From: Clostridia bacterium
Lineage (GTDB): Bacteria; Bacillota; Clostridia; Oscillospirales; CAG-272
DNA: 38,950 nucleotides
Direction of reading: 5' to 3'
Assembly: GCA_900767415.1 (NCBI GenBank)
Contig: CAAFYZ010000027.1
Span: 1 to 38,950 of the forward strand
Shown: in pieces, positions 24,133 through 34,700 of the stretch
Numbering within the stretch: the first letter of the stretch is position 1
Layout: each line of letters starts with the position of its first letter
Translations under genes and position numbers: made by a program
The notes under the pieces: model-generated
The model's input: only the letters and a program-made list of their open reading frames with translations
What the model was told of the DNA's origin: nothing
The model's database searches: none

Positions 24133-24161
24133 TTGCCTTTTTTTGCGCGGGTTGATATAAT
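24133..24161 (+). promoter_or_regulatory. Promoter of the DUF4091 gene
   Basis: TTGCCT (24133-24138), 17 bases, then TGATATAAT with TATAAT at 24156-24161. The leader contains a small hairpin TGCCGT-CCCG-ACGGCA (24205-24220) just before the ribosome-binding site. Confidence 0.78.
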
Positions 24162-24234
24162 GAGGGTAGCACCGGAAAACAGTCCGGTAAAAAAGAAGAT
24201 AAAATGCCGTCCCGACGGCAGAACGGAGAGCATT

Positions 24235-25860
24235 ATGGAATTTTTGCTTGTTCCCGCGGAAGAGAAAGTTCTTCCCGACCGGTATCCCGCACACGAAGAG
24301 CGGGCGAACAGTATGGCGAAGGATGAGACGTTTTCCTTCCAGCTCGCCTTTTTCGCCTCTCTTGCGACCCGCGGCAACTATGCGGTAAAGATCGAGAGTG
24401 AGATCGGCGAATACATCACCTGCTGCAAGACCGATCTCGTCCCCTGCACCTTCCCGAAGTATGCAAACTTTGACGAATGGTTCCTCTCGGACAAGGCGTT
24501 CCTTTGTCCCGACGTTCTGGTTCCGCTCGACGGCAGTTTTCGTCCCCTTTCCCGTCCGGGCTGGAACGCCCTCCGCTTTATCGTCCGCGGGAAGCTGAAG
24601 GCGGGGACGTACCCGATCCGTATTCTTCTCACCGCGCCGGACGACACGACGCTCGTCGATACCGTCTATACGCTGACGGTGAAGAACTTCACTCTCGGCG
24701 AGAGCCGTCTCATCTATACGAGCTGGTTCCACTACGACGCGATCGCGCAGTATTATCATCTGCCCGTATTCAACCGTGCGTACAACAAGATCATGGACGA
24801 CTTCATCAAAGACGCCGTCGCTCACGGCATGAATATGCTCCTGATCCCGATGTTCACCCCGCCCCTCGACACCAAGGTCGGGAGCGAGCGCCTGACGGTA
24901 CAGCTCGTCGACGTGACGAAGACCGACGATTCTTACGAGATCAACCTCGACCGTCTCATCGACTTCATGAAGCATGTGAAAAAACTCGGCACCCGTTATT
25001 TCGAGATGTCCCATCTCTTCTCGCAGTGGGGCGCGGAGACCGCTCCGAAGGTCATGGCGACCACAAAAGAGGGAGAAAAACGCATTTTCGGTTGGGATAC
25101 ACCCGCTCTCGGTGGGGAATACGAAAAATTCCTTCGCATTTTCCTCCCTGCGCTCCGCACCCGTCTGATCGCAGAGGGACTGTATGAGAATTGCTACTTC
25201 CATCTCTCCGACGAGCCAAGCGAGACGCACATCGATCATTACGCCGACCTGCGCGACGTCGTCTTCTCTCTTCTCCCCGATGCGAAGGGAATGGACGCGC
25301 TCAGCCATTACGAATTCCACGAGCGCGGACTGGTCACCTGCCCCGTCGTCGCGACCAACTATATCAATCCCTTCCTTGAGAATCATGTCGATGGACTCTG
25401 GGCATACTATTGCTGCGGACAGGGAGACAACTATCTCTCCAACCGTCTGATGGCGATGCCGGGCGAGCGCACCCGTGTCCTCGGCTTCCAGCTCTGGCTC
25501 TGCGGGATCAAGGGATTTTTGCAGTGGGGCTACAACTTCTACAACTCGGTGCTCTCGGAGCGTCCGATCGACCCGTATCTTGTCAACGACGGCGACGGTG
25601 CGTATCCGTCGGGCGACCCCTTCGTCGTCTATCCGTCGCAGGACGGACACGCGATCGACTCCGTCCGTCACGAGATCTTCTACGACGCGATTCAGGACTA
25701 CAATCTGATGTGCGTCGCCGAAGAGAAGATCGGCAGAGAGGCGGCGGCGAAGATCCTCACCGACCTCGGCTTCTGCGAGAACTTTACCGACTACCCGCAC
25801 GATCTCTCCGCGCTGAAGGCGGCACGCCGCGCCGCGCAGGACGCGATCGTCCGTCACTGA
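24235..25860 (+). CDS. DUF4091 domain protein, GH123-like glycoside hydrolase candidate
   Basis: A 541-residue protein without signal peptide, so probably cytoplasmic. Residues about 1-150 are beta-rich, like the N-terminal beta-sandwich of its relatives; the rest reads as a TIM-barrel with FHLSDEPSETH, where Asp326-Glu327 sit where GH123 N-acetyl-beta-galactosaminidases have their catalytic Asp-Glu pair. Near the end, DGDGAYPSGDPFVVYP and SVRHEIFYDAIQDYNLM match the DUF4091 signature. GH123-like enzymes use substrate-assisted catalysis on N-acetylhexosaminides; the actual substrate here is unknown. GGAGAG (24225-24230) sets the start at 24235. The gene has its own promoter and terminator, so it stands alone, next to a metallo-hydrolase gene with its own promoter. 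Confidence 0.85.
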   Translation: MEFLLVPAEEKVLPDRYPAHEERANSMAKDETFSFQLAFFASLATRGNYAVKIESEIGEYITCCKTDLVPCTFPKYANFDEWFLSDKAFLCPDVLVPLDGSFRPLSRPGWNALRFIVRGKLKAGTYPIRILLTAPDDTTLVDTVYTLTVKNFTLGESRLIYTSWFHYDAIAQYYHLPVFNRAYNKIMDDFIKDAVAHGMNMLLIPMFTPPLDTKVGSERLTVQLVDVTKTDDSYEINLDRLIDFMKHVKKLGTRYFEMSHLFSQWGAETAPKVMATTKEGEKRIFGWDTPALGGEYEKFLRIFLPALRTRLIAEGLYENCYFHLSDEPSETHIDHYADLRDVVFSLLPDAKGMDALSHYEFHERGLVTCPVVATNYINPFLENHVDGLWAYYCCGQGDNYLSNRLMAMPGERTRVLGFQLWLCGIKGFLQWGYNFYNSVLSERPIDPYLVNDGDGAYPSGDPFVVYPSQDGHAIDSVRHEIFYDAIQDYNLMCVAEEKIGREAAAKILTDLGFCENFTDYPHDLSALKAARRAAQDAIVRH

Positions 25861-25863
25861 CCG

Positions 25864-25899
25864 AAGTGCCCCGATGCCAAATGGCATCGGGGCACTTTT
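25864..25899 (+). terminator. Terminator after the DUF4091 gene
   Basis: A near-perfect stem of 14-16 bp (25864-25879 with 25882-25897) with a tight loop and four T. It starts four bases after the stop codon. Confidence 0.85.
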
Positions 25900-25964
25900 C
25901 GTCGGCACACCGCACGGCGGGGAAGAGAATCCCGAGAAAATCGCGCGGTTTTTCTTCTTTTTTC

Positions 25965-25993
25965 TTGCTTTTTTCAAAAAGGCGTGCTATACT
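25965..25993 (+). promoter_or_regulatory. Promoter of the metallo-hydrolase gene
   Basis: TTGCTT (25965-25970), 17 bases, then TGCTATACT with TATACT at 25988-25993, followed by GAA. The same TGCTATACTGAA word occurs at two other promoters in this window. Confidence 0.78.
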
Positions 25994-26021
25994 GAACACA
26001 GAACACAGAGGAGGACGGAAT

Positions 26022-26861
26022 ATGAAACTTTTGTATCTCGGGACGGCGGCGGCGGAAGGACAACCCGCCCTCTTTTGCACCTGTGCGACCTGCCGCACCG
26101 CGAGAGAGCGGGGAGGCAGAGATCTGCGCACCCGTTCGCAGGCACTGTTGGACGGGCGACTGCTCCTTGACTTCCCGCCCGACACGCTGGCGCATACCTT
26201 GCGGGAGGGGATCGACCTCTCGGAGATTTCCGATTGCCTTCTGACCCACACCCATACCGATCACCTCTATCCCGACGATTTTGAGAATCGGGTGTCCGGG
26301 TACTCGAAGGTCGGTGACCACACCTTCACGCTCCGGGGCAGTGCGGGGGCGCTCGCATATACCGAGAAGAGGATCGCACCGTATCGGGAGCGGATGTGCG
26401 CCTTTCGCACCGCCCCCCTTACCCTCTACGAGACGACGGCGGTCGGGGACTTTTCCGTGACGGCACTCCCTGCGTTGCACGACCCCGCCTCCGATCCCGT
26501 CATCTATCTTATCGGGAACGGAGAAGGGAAGCATCTGCTTTACGCGCACGACACCGGTTTTTTTGAAGACGACGTCTTTCGGTTTCTGAAAGAACGCGGC
26601 GTGCATCTGGATCTTGTCTCGCTTGACTGCACCTACGGGCAAAGAGAGATCGCCCGCGGCGGCGGACACCACATGAACCTTGCAGAGAACCGTCGCGTGC
26701 GGGAGAGACTCCTTTCCCTCGGCATAGCCGACGGGACGACCGTCTTCGTCTCCAACCACTTTTCCCACAACGGAAAGGGCGTTCTCTACGACGAGTTTTC
26801 CGCCGCCGCGCAAGCGGACGGGATTCTCATGTCCTACGACGGCATGACGGTCGAAGTCTGA
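26022..26861 (+). CDS. PhnP-like metallo-beta-lactamase-fold hydrolase
   Basis: A 279-residue protein. The metal motif THTHTDH gives His76, His78, Asp80 and His81; His153, Asp177 (in AHDTGF) and His246 (in SNHFSH) complete a two-metal site. Near the N-terminus CTCATC (Cys19, 21, 24) matches the CxCxxC zinc-binding cluster of PhnP, the cyclic ribose phosphodiesterase of the C-P lyase pathway. No other phosphonate genes are in view, and many proteins of this shape in Firmicutes have no assigned substrate, so a phosphodiester or related hydrolase is as far as the sequence goes. AGGAGG (26009-26014) sets the start. It converges with fprA on a shared hairpin. Confidence 0.86.
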   Translation: MKLLYLGTAAAEGQPALFCTCATCRTARERGGRDLRTRSQALLDGRLLLDFPPDTLAHTLREGIDLSEISDCLLTHTHTDHLYPDDFENRVSGYSKVGDHTFTLRGSAGALAYTEKRIAPYRERMCAFRTAPLTLYETTAVGDFSVTALPALHDPASDPVIYLIGNGEGKHLLYAHDTGFFEDDVFRFLKERGVHLDLVSLDCTYGQREIARGGGHHMNLAENRRVRERLLSLGIADGTTVFVSNHFSHNGKGVLYDEFSAAAQADGILMSYDGMTVEV

Positions 26862-26892
26862 TTTATCCTTCGTTTTGCAAATAAAAGAATAC

Positions 26893-26932
26893 AAAACCGC
26901 CCGCTTTTCGCATGGTTGCGAAAAGCGGGCGG
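26893..26932. terminator. Converging terminator between metallo-hydrolase gene and fprA
   Basis: A perfect 16-bp stem (26897-26912 with 26917-26932) and loop TGGT. The T-run lies on the minus-strand side (A-run at 26893-26896), so fprA termination is strong; on the plus strand the tail CACTTTAT is weaker. Confidence 0.87.
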
Positions 26933-27017
26933 CACTTTATAAAGCCAAAACCGAAGAGAAAAGAACGAAGATTTTTTGCACGACGGACGAGCTTTCGTCT
27001 TTTTCTTTCGGACGGCG

Positions 27018-28175
27018 TTACATCGCTATTTCTTTTGCCAGTGCGGCGATCGTCTCGCGGTTTGCCTCCGTCAGCGCGGAGCGGAGAGTCAGCACGGTGT
27101 CGCAGAAGGTAAGATCGCGGCATCCTTCCAGTGCCGTGCGCATGACCTTCGCCGCGGTGGGTGCCCAACTCCCGTTTTCGATCAGGGCGACCTTGCGGGC
27201 GCGGAAGCCGCGCTCGGTCAGCGCGTGCAGATAGGCGTGCATCGGCGGGAAAACGTCGGCGTTGTAGGTGACGGAGGCGAGCACCAGCGTCGGGTAGCGG
27301 AACGCCGACGCCACGGCTTCTGCCATGTCGGCGCGGCAGAGGTCGAAGAGCGCGACGTGCGATACGCCGCATTCCGCGAGTTTTTCCGCGAGGGCTTGCG
27401 CCGCCTCTTCGGTATGTCCGTAGATCGAGGCGTACGCGACGGTAACGCCCTCTTCCTCCGGGCGGTAGGAAGACCAGAGATCGTAAAGGCGGAGGGCGTC
27501 GGAGATCGTCTCGGTCAGCACCGGACCGTGCAGGGGGCAGATCATCGCGATGTCGAGTGCCGCGGCTTTTTTGAGCAGGGACTGCACCTGTGCGCCGTAT
27601 TTTCCGACGATCCCGATATAATAGCGGCGTGCCTCGTGCTCCCACGGCTCGTCCGCGTCGAGCGTCCCGAACTTGCCGAACGCGTCGGCGGAGAAGAGAA
27701 TCTTATCGGCACTGTCGTAGGTTACCATGACCTCGGGCCAGTGTACCATCGGGGCAAAGACGAAGGTCAGGGTGTGTCTGCCGAGGGAGAGCGTGTCGCC
27801 GTCCTTGACGACAAGACGCTTGGCACCCGTCCCCGCACCGTAAAAAGCGTCCAGCATGGCGAAGGTCTTCGCATTGCCGACGACGGTCGTGTCGGGATAG
27901 CGGAGGAGGAAGGCGGCGATGTTCGCCGAATGATCCGGCTCCATGTGCTGTACGATCAGATAGTCGGGGTGCCGCCCGTTCAGTGCCGCGTCCGTCTCGT
28001 CGAGCCACTCGTCGCGGAAGGCACCGTCCGCGGTGTCCAGCACGGCGACCTGCTCGTCTGCGATAACGTAGGAGTTGTACGCCATGCCGTTCGGTACGGC
28101 ATACTGTCCTTCAAACAGGTCGATCTTCCGATCGTTGATCCCGATGTGAAAAATGTCGCTTGTAATCTGTTTCAT
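27018..28175 (-). CDS. fprA: FprA-type flavodiiron protein (oxygen or nitric-oxide reductase)
   Basis: A 385-residue A-type flavoprotein of normal length. The N-terminal metallo-lactamase-like domain binds two irons through His77, Glu79, Asp81, His82 (HMEPDH), His145 (MVHWPEV), Asp164 (FSADAF) and His216 (PLHGPV). The C-terminal flavodoxin domain begins near residue 244 (VTVAYASIYGHTEEAA), which holds FMN. There is no extra rubredoxin domain, so an external rubredoxin must supply electrons. In anaerobes these proteins reduce O2 to water or NO to N2O and protect oxygen-sensitive enzymes such as PFOR, whose gene starts this window. AGGAG (28184-28188) sets the start. A consensus promoter lies about 200 bases upstream. 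Confidence 0.95.
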   Translation of the reverse strand: MKQITSDIFHIGINDRKIDLFEGQYAVPNGMAYNSYVIADEQVAVLDTADGAFRDEWLDETDAALNGRHPDYLIVQHMEPDHSANIAAFLLRYPDTTVVGNAKTFAMLDAFYGAGTGAKRLVVKDGDTLSLGRHTLTFVFAPMVHWPEVMVTYDSADKILFSADAFGKFGTLDADEPWEHEARRYYIGIVGKYGAQVQSLLKKAAALDIAMICPLHGPVLTETISDALRLYDLWSSYRPEEEGVTVAYASIYGHTEEAAQALAEKLAECGVSHVALFDLCRADMAEAVASAFRYPTLVLASVTYNADVFPPMHAYLHALTERGFRARKVALIENGSWAPTAAKVMRTALEGCRDLTFCDTVLTLRSALTEANRETIAALAKEIAM

Positions 28176-28552
28176 CCTTTTATCTCCTATTATTTGTTAA
28201 TCTTTCTTTACATTTTATATGTCTGTCGGCACATAGTACCGGGACTTCGGGTCGCTGTGCGAGAAGTGTACGGCGCGGTTGCGTGCCCACGTCTCTTTTC
28301 GGTGCGGTATTTTTTTGTCCGTCTTTCTCCCGCGGGTTTTCCTGCCGTCCTCTTGCGGTTTTCTGCCGTCCGACGTCCGGATTCAGTATAGCATACCCTG
28401 CGTGCGCTGTCAAGTCCCGACGACGTCCTCGGGCGGTGCTTTTTTGTATCTTTTTCGTGACGGGCAGATGACGGATTTTTTTCTTCGCGCGATAAAAAGA
28501 CGGTTTTTGCGAAAAAAATTCAAAAATTACTCAAAAAATATACAAAAACCGA
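28176..28552. other. Leader of fprA and divergent regulatory region
   Basis: No gene is supported here. Leftward from the promoter at 28385-28413, about 200 bases form the untranslated leader of fprA. A minus-strand open frame in it (28180-28413) begins inside the -35 box and so could not be read from this promoter. A TATAAA near 28214-28219 (minus) might serve as a second start site. The AT-rich part (28500-28552) precedes the rightward promoter. Confidence 0.6.
28385..28413 (-). promoter_or_regulatory. Consensus promoter reading toward fprA
   Basis: Minus strand: TTGACA (28408-28413), a 17-bp spacer ending in TGC, then TATACT (28385-28390) and GAA. This is a perfect -35, ideal spacing and an extended -10. 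Confidence 0.86.
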
Positions 28553-28581
28553 TTGACAACAGCGAGGAAAAATGCTATACT
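28553..28581 (+). promoter_or_regulatory. Consensus promoter of the giant lipoprotein gene
   Basis: TTGACA (28553-28558), a 17-bp spacer ending in TGC, then TATACT (28576-28581) and GAA. It has the same boxes as the fprA promoter but points the other way, about 140 bases away. Confidence 0.87.
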
Positions 28582-28649
28582 GAAAGCGAAAAAGCCGCAC
28601 GGGAAGTTTTCCCGCGCGCACCCCCGAAAACCGCTTCCCATGGCAATTT

Positions 28650-28734
28650 ACGGGAGAAAATCGAAAACCGCAAGGAGAAGAGTGTTTCTCCGCCTCCCGT
28701 GAAAAGCCGCGTATGCCTTTCCCGGGAGTTTTTT
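28650..28734 (+). promoter_or_regulatory. Possible attenuator in the leader of the giant lipoprotein gene
   Basis: CTCCCG (28694-28699) can pair with CGGGAG (28723-28728), which is followed by six T, giving a terminator-like hairpin. The same CTCCCGT (28694-28700) can instead pair with ACGGGAG (28650-28656) upstream. GGAGAA (28674-28679) with TTCTCC (28686-28691) forms a third helix. The alternatives are mutually exclusive, as in an attenuator, but the helices are short and no known riboswitch consensus was recognised. Confidence 0.4.
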
Positions 28735-28786
28735 GCTTTTTCGGCGACGGAATCTTCACAATTATTTTTTAAGGAAGGAAACCACC

Positions 28787-31700
28787 ATGAAGAGAAAGAA
28801 CGGAAAACGGATCGTCCTCCTCTCCTGTCTTCTGCTGGTCGTCGGCGTTTTGTTTTTGCTGACTTCCTGCGGCGAATGTACCGACCATACATTCGGCGAC
28901 TGGGAGACCGTAAAGGCACCGACCTGTACGGACGCGGGAGAGAGACAGCACGCCTGTAAAACGTGCGGAGTGACGGTCAAAGAACCGATCGCTGCGCTCG
29001 GTCACGATACCGAGAAGGCACTGACGACCCCGCCCACCTGTACGGCGGACGGTGTCGAAACCACGACCTGTAAGCGGGAGGGATGCGACTACCGTGCGAT
29101 CTCGACCGTGAATGCGCTCGGTCACGACAAAAAGACCGAGGTAACCGTCGCCGCCACCTGCGACGAGGACGGCGTCGAGACTACGACCTGCGGACGGGAG
29201 GGGTGCACCTACTGTGCGACCGCGGCGATCGGAAAACTCGGCCATGATCTTACCACGGTGCAGACGAGCGCGCCCACCTGCACGGCGGACGGCGTCGAAA
29301 CCACGACCTGCCGTCGGGCGGGATGCACGTATTCTTCCGCCCACACGGTAGCAAAACTCGCACACACGCCCGACCGCGAGGCGGCGACCTGCACGGCGGC
29401 GAAGATCTGCACGATGTGCCACACCGTCCTCGAGGCGAAGAAGGCGCATACGCTGAGTGAGACGACCGTCCCGCCGAGCTGTACCGAGGGCGGCTACACG
29501 AAGGTCGCCTGCTCCGGGTGCGACTATGAGAACATTACGGTGACGACTGCCGCTCTGGCACATACACCGGACATTCCCGCCCCCACCTGCACCGAGGATC
29601 AGACCTGTACGGTCTGCCACGGTGTCCTCGCCAAAAAGACCGGCAGACACGCATACGATGTAATCGAGTCGCGGGAGGCGGATTGCGAACAGGAGGGCTA
29701 CGAGGTCCGGCAGTGCGCCGACTGCGGGGCGACGCTGAGAACGGTTACGGCACCGGCACTGCAGCATAGTGTCGCCGCATGGACGGAAGACGTGTCCGCC
29801 CGCGTCCTGAAAAACGCGGAGGACTGCACCTATACGCTGACCTATCGGGGCGAATGCAGTCGGTGCGGAACGGCGACGAGAACCGAAGATAAGGTACTCC
29901 ACACCTTCGAGTCCCGCGTGAGTCGTGTCGCGACCTGTACGACCCCCGGCGAAAAGACCCTGACCTGTACGAAGTGCGGGGCGGCGGGCGGTACGCAGAG
30001 CTACGAAGATTCTCATGCGCACGCATGGGTGGTATCACAGGTCGGAGAGGATCTTGTCTCCCACTGTAACAACAACTGCGGCATCCCCGACAAGAAGAGC
30101 CACAACGCACAGGATAAGAGCAGCACGACCGTCCCGTCGACGGTGTTGAACGAGACCGATTCGGTCAAGCTGAAAGATGCGGAAATCGCGCTGGACGAGA
30201 CGGTAAAGAGTCAGCTCGGCGAGAATACCGAACTGACCGCCGAGACGCTGAGCGACGAGGTGAAAAACGACGTGCTGAACACCGTCTCCGCCGAGATGAA
30301 GGAGAAAATCGGCAACAGCGCGATCTATAACTTCGGATTGAGCTCCGACGGCACGCCGATCACGAACTTCGGCGCCGGCAGAGTTACCGTTACGATCCCG
30401 TACACGCTCGCCGAGGGAGAGGATCCCGAGTCGATCGCCGTCTTCTACGTGGATGCGGACGGCGGCGTCAAGTCCTTTGCCGCGAGGTATGCAAACGGCT
30501 TTGCCACCTTTGAGGCGGAGCACTTCTCCTACTACACCGTCGCGAGACTGACTCCCGCGGAGCGTTGCGAAGTTTACAATCATACTTATATCGAAGAAGA
30601 CATCCCCGTGACCTGCACGGTCGACGGCTGTCATCTGAAAGTCTGCCGTCGTTGCGGCCTCGTGGAACGCACCGACATCGTCGTTGCTCCCGGCCATTGG
30701 CTGAACGAAGGGGAAATCACGCGCCCTGCGACCTGCCTTGAAAACGGTGTGATCACCGTCTCCTGCGCGCGGGAGAATTGCGGTTATCACTTCGAGATCG
30801 CGATCTTAGCACTCGGACATTCCTTCGTTACGGACGCCGCGACCTCGACCGCCGCGACCTGTACGAAGACCGGTACCGCACACTTCGTCTGCGAGCATGA
30901 GGACTGTGACGCGGATTACACGCTGACCCTTCCGAAGACGGCACACACCGTCGAAACGAAGACGGTGCCCGTCACCTGTACGACCGACGGCTATACGCTG
31001 AACACCTGTTCCGTCTGCGGTCTGACCTATCGCACGGGCGAGCGCGCGGCACTCGGACATAAGATGACAGAGACCGTCGTCCCCGCCACCTGTACCGAGG
31101 ACGGCTATACGCTGAACGCCTGCCGCTCCTGCGATTACAGTTTCCGGACGGATACGGTTGCGAAGCACCACACCTTCGACATTGCCGAGCCGACCTGCGG
31201 ACAGGGACAGATCTGTACCCTCTGCGGCGCGAAGGGGCTCCCCGCGACGGGCAATCATACCATGGTTAACGGCGTCTGCTCCGTCTGCGGACAGGGCTGT
31301 ACCCACGACTTCGCTACCGTCACGAAAGCACCGACCTGCACCGAGAGCGGTTATGACGAGAAGACCTGTAAGGTCTGCGGCACGGTTGTCCGCGAGAACT
31401 ATACGAAAAAGCTCGGGCACGACTATAAGAACGGCGCCTGCACCCGTTGCGGCGACAAACTCGACCTTTCGAACCTTTACTATCGGATCAACCGTTCGCT
31501 CCTGACGACGAGATACACCTACCTTGCGAAGAACGTAAAACTCGTTATTTACGACGAAGACTTCCTGAAGGGCTTCTTCGGCGGGAACGCCCCCGTGCCG
31601 CCTCCGAATACCGACACGACATCGTATGCGGTCCTTCTCGGAGAAGACGAGACTGTCCCCAACCCCGACATCGCCGTCACCTTCTCGGGAGAACTCTACT

Positions 31701-34700
31701 TCGGCTTTGACGAAAACGGCGAACTCTTCGGCACTATGATCGGAGAATTGTCCGGCACCGTATCGGGAGAGGTAGGGAAGGCGAGCATCGCCGCCGTGCT
31801 GAAAGACGGCAAGGTATACGCCAAGACTGAGATAAAGGAACCCACCCCTACGGTGACGACCGTAACGGCGAATCTGGAAAAACTCACCGAGCGTCCGACG
31901 GGCGACATCATGAACAAGGTCACCGCCTATGCGTTCGAGATGCTCAAGTGGTACGAAGAGGACGTTCTTCCTCTCCTCCTTTCGGTGGCGGATAAGAATG
32001 CGGACGACATCGCCGCCATGACCGAACGCTTCCTCGGCACCTTCTTCAAGATGGAAGACAGAGCGGAGGGCGGTTACACCTTCACCTTCGATTTTGACAA
32101 ACTCCATGCACTGAACGACGTTCTCGCCGAAAAGAAAATCAGCGAAGCCATCGACCTCTACTTCGGGGAAGGTGCGTTCGACCGACTGAAGAGCGGGCTT
32201 CCCGCCCTCTTCGACATGACCTTCGGCGATCTCTTCGACGCGATGGAGACGCGCGGGGTTGCGGTGAACGATCTTATCGATCTTGTCAATGCACTGCTCG
32301 CCCGTCTGCGGATTCCGATCTCCGAGGATATGACGATCACCACGCTCGATCAGCTTCTCACCGCGATGATCGGAGAGGAGATTTCCGCGAAAGAATTTTT
32401 CGCCTCCGAGCAGTTCCGCGCGACGAATGTCTCCGACCTTCTGATCTCCTTCCTCTCCGAAAAGACGGGGAGAGAGATAAACAAAGAGACGCTTCTCTCC
32501 ATGATCGGCGATATGCTGGAAAATATGAAGAACCATACCGTCTATACGCTGATCGCCTCCCTCATCGCCCTGCCCGAAGGCAGTGAAGAGATGACGGAAG
32601 AGGAGATTGCGGCATGGGTCGCAGAGCAGGCGGCGCAGAGGAAGGAACGGGTGGATCTTATCATCGAGGCACTGCGCGGCGCACTCTCCTGCTCCTTCAC
32701 CGTGGATGCCGACGGCACCTTCGACGGATTCATTCTGACGCTGAATGCGGAAAATTCCGAGATCGGCTCTCTTTACGGACAGATTCTGGCGGTAAAGGGC
32801 TATCAGAGCAGCATCGACGTCGACGCGATCCTGAACGCCGCCGCCCCGCCCGCGCTGACGCCCCATTCCGCGGACGGAGAAGACGGATTCGAACTTGTCT
32901 TTGACGAAAAGGGAGAACTCTCCGCCATTGTCGTGGAGAGGAACAACCTCGAGCAGGTCCTCTACGGCAGCATCAAAGACGATAACTATGCGACGGTCGG
33001 CGAAGACGAGAACGGGAAACTGACGAATATGCCCGAGACGATCAGAATCCGTTTCTCGGGAGAGGTGAACGAGTTTACCTTCCGTATCAGCGACCTCCTC
33101 TCCGCCATGTACACCTCCGATTGCGCCCCGTGGATCTCGGTGAATTATATCTTCACGAAGTACGCATCGGCAAGGACTTACAGCTGTGAAAAATCGCTGC
33201 TTTTCAAAACGGAAGAGGTGGCAAAACTCCTCGGCTGTACCGTCGATACGCTGCGTGCCGACAAACTCATAGACAATTTGCCCCTTCTGCTGAAATCCGA
33301 TCTTGCTTGCACGATCGTGACGGATGCGGCGGGAGAGCCCCGTGAGAACACGACGGGCACACATTGCGACATCAGCTTCTGCTACAACCCCGAGACGAAG
33401 GCGATAAAGAACGTGTCCGGTATGCACGAGACCGTGCGGGAGTACACATTCGCGACCGATACGGAGGACTGCACGGCGGGTGTTACGGAGACCGTTACCT
33501 GTAAAAAGTGTAACCTTGTCGTCGGGAAGCATACTTACAAACGTCACGACCTTTGTGTCTCGGAGAGTTTCATCCCTGCCGAACACGGTGCCGGAAGTTG
33601 CGGGATCTCCGAGGTCGTCTTCCGCAGTTGCCTCTGCGGCAAAGTCAGTGAGGTGCACATCGTCGGAGATGTTTACGGGATGGAAGAGAGCCGCACCGAG
33701 ATCGAGGGCGGCGAGCGCATCGTAACCCTTTACCGTTGCCGGAACGAAGACTGCAATGCCTTCTTCGTCCGTGCGACCGAGGACAATATCACGGACGGCT
33801 GTATCGTGAGGACGGAGACGACCTATGAGCTGGTCGCTTTCGGCACGACGGTGAAGACGCTCTCTACCCGAAAGGAAGAGACGCGGCACGTCGACCTGCG
33901 CGAGAGTGCCGAACTCCTTCCGGGAGCCGCCTCCTGCTCGGACGGTGTCCTCTATCGAAAGAGCTGCGCGGTTTGCGGTTTTTCGGAAGAGGAAGAGATT
34001 TACTATCACAAGAGCTTCTGTAAAAAGCATATTGATCTTGCAGAGATCGGCTCGCTTTGCGGCGGAGAGGTCGATATCATCGGCTGTGCCTGCGGGTTCG
34101 AAGGCAGAATGGAAATCGATACCGCGTGCGATTTTGTCAAGCGAAGAGAGCTCGAACTTATCGTCGGGAACTGTGGGGATGCGTATACCGATACCTGTTC
34201 CGTGACCGACTGTGCCTTTACGATTCTTTATAAGGTGCTGTATGATCCGGATGTCGAAAACTGCACCGTCACGAGACGTCGGTATGCCTATATCGGCTGG
34301 GACAGAGATACCGGAGAATGTAAAGAAGAGGTGCTCCTCTCCACCGAGATTCTTCGCCACCATACCTGCGAAGATACCTCTGACGCCGACCCGACCGCAC
34401 TCCGCAGAACGAGGACCGAGACGTGTCTCTACTGCAGCTACCGCAGAGAAGAGACGTGGACCTATCGGGATGCCACCGCGTTTGAAGAAAACGGCAGGTA
34501 CCTTCGCTTCGAACGGAGGGAATACGAGAGCGACGGCAGTGTTACCATCGAGCTGGAAGAGAGCATCGACTTTGCCGACGAGAGCGACCCCCGCTACGAG
34601 ATTTTGCAACGCTACGGCGGATATTATGCACTGAGACGCATGGAATGGCAGAAAGACGGCAAGGTAAGCTATGAAGAGTTGCGCGTGGAACTGGATCTTG

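Noticed and set aside
26022..26861. True PhnP of a phosphonate pathway
   Set aside because: The Cys cluster and metal motifs fit, but no C-P lyase genes are in the window, so only a PhnP-like label is justified.
28180..28413. A 77-codon minus-strand open frame in the fprA leader
   Set aside because: Its ATG lies in the -35 box of the fprA promoter, so it would be upstream of the transcript start; the composition is leader-like.
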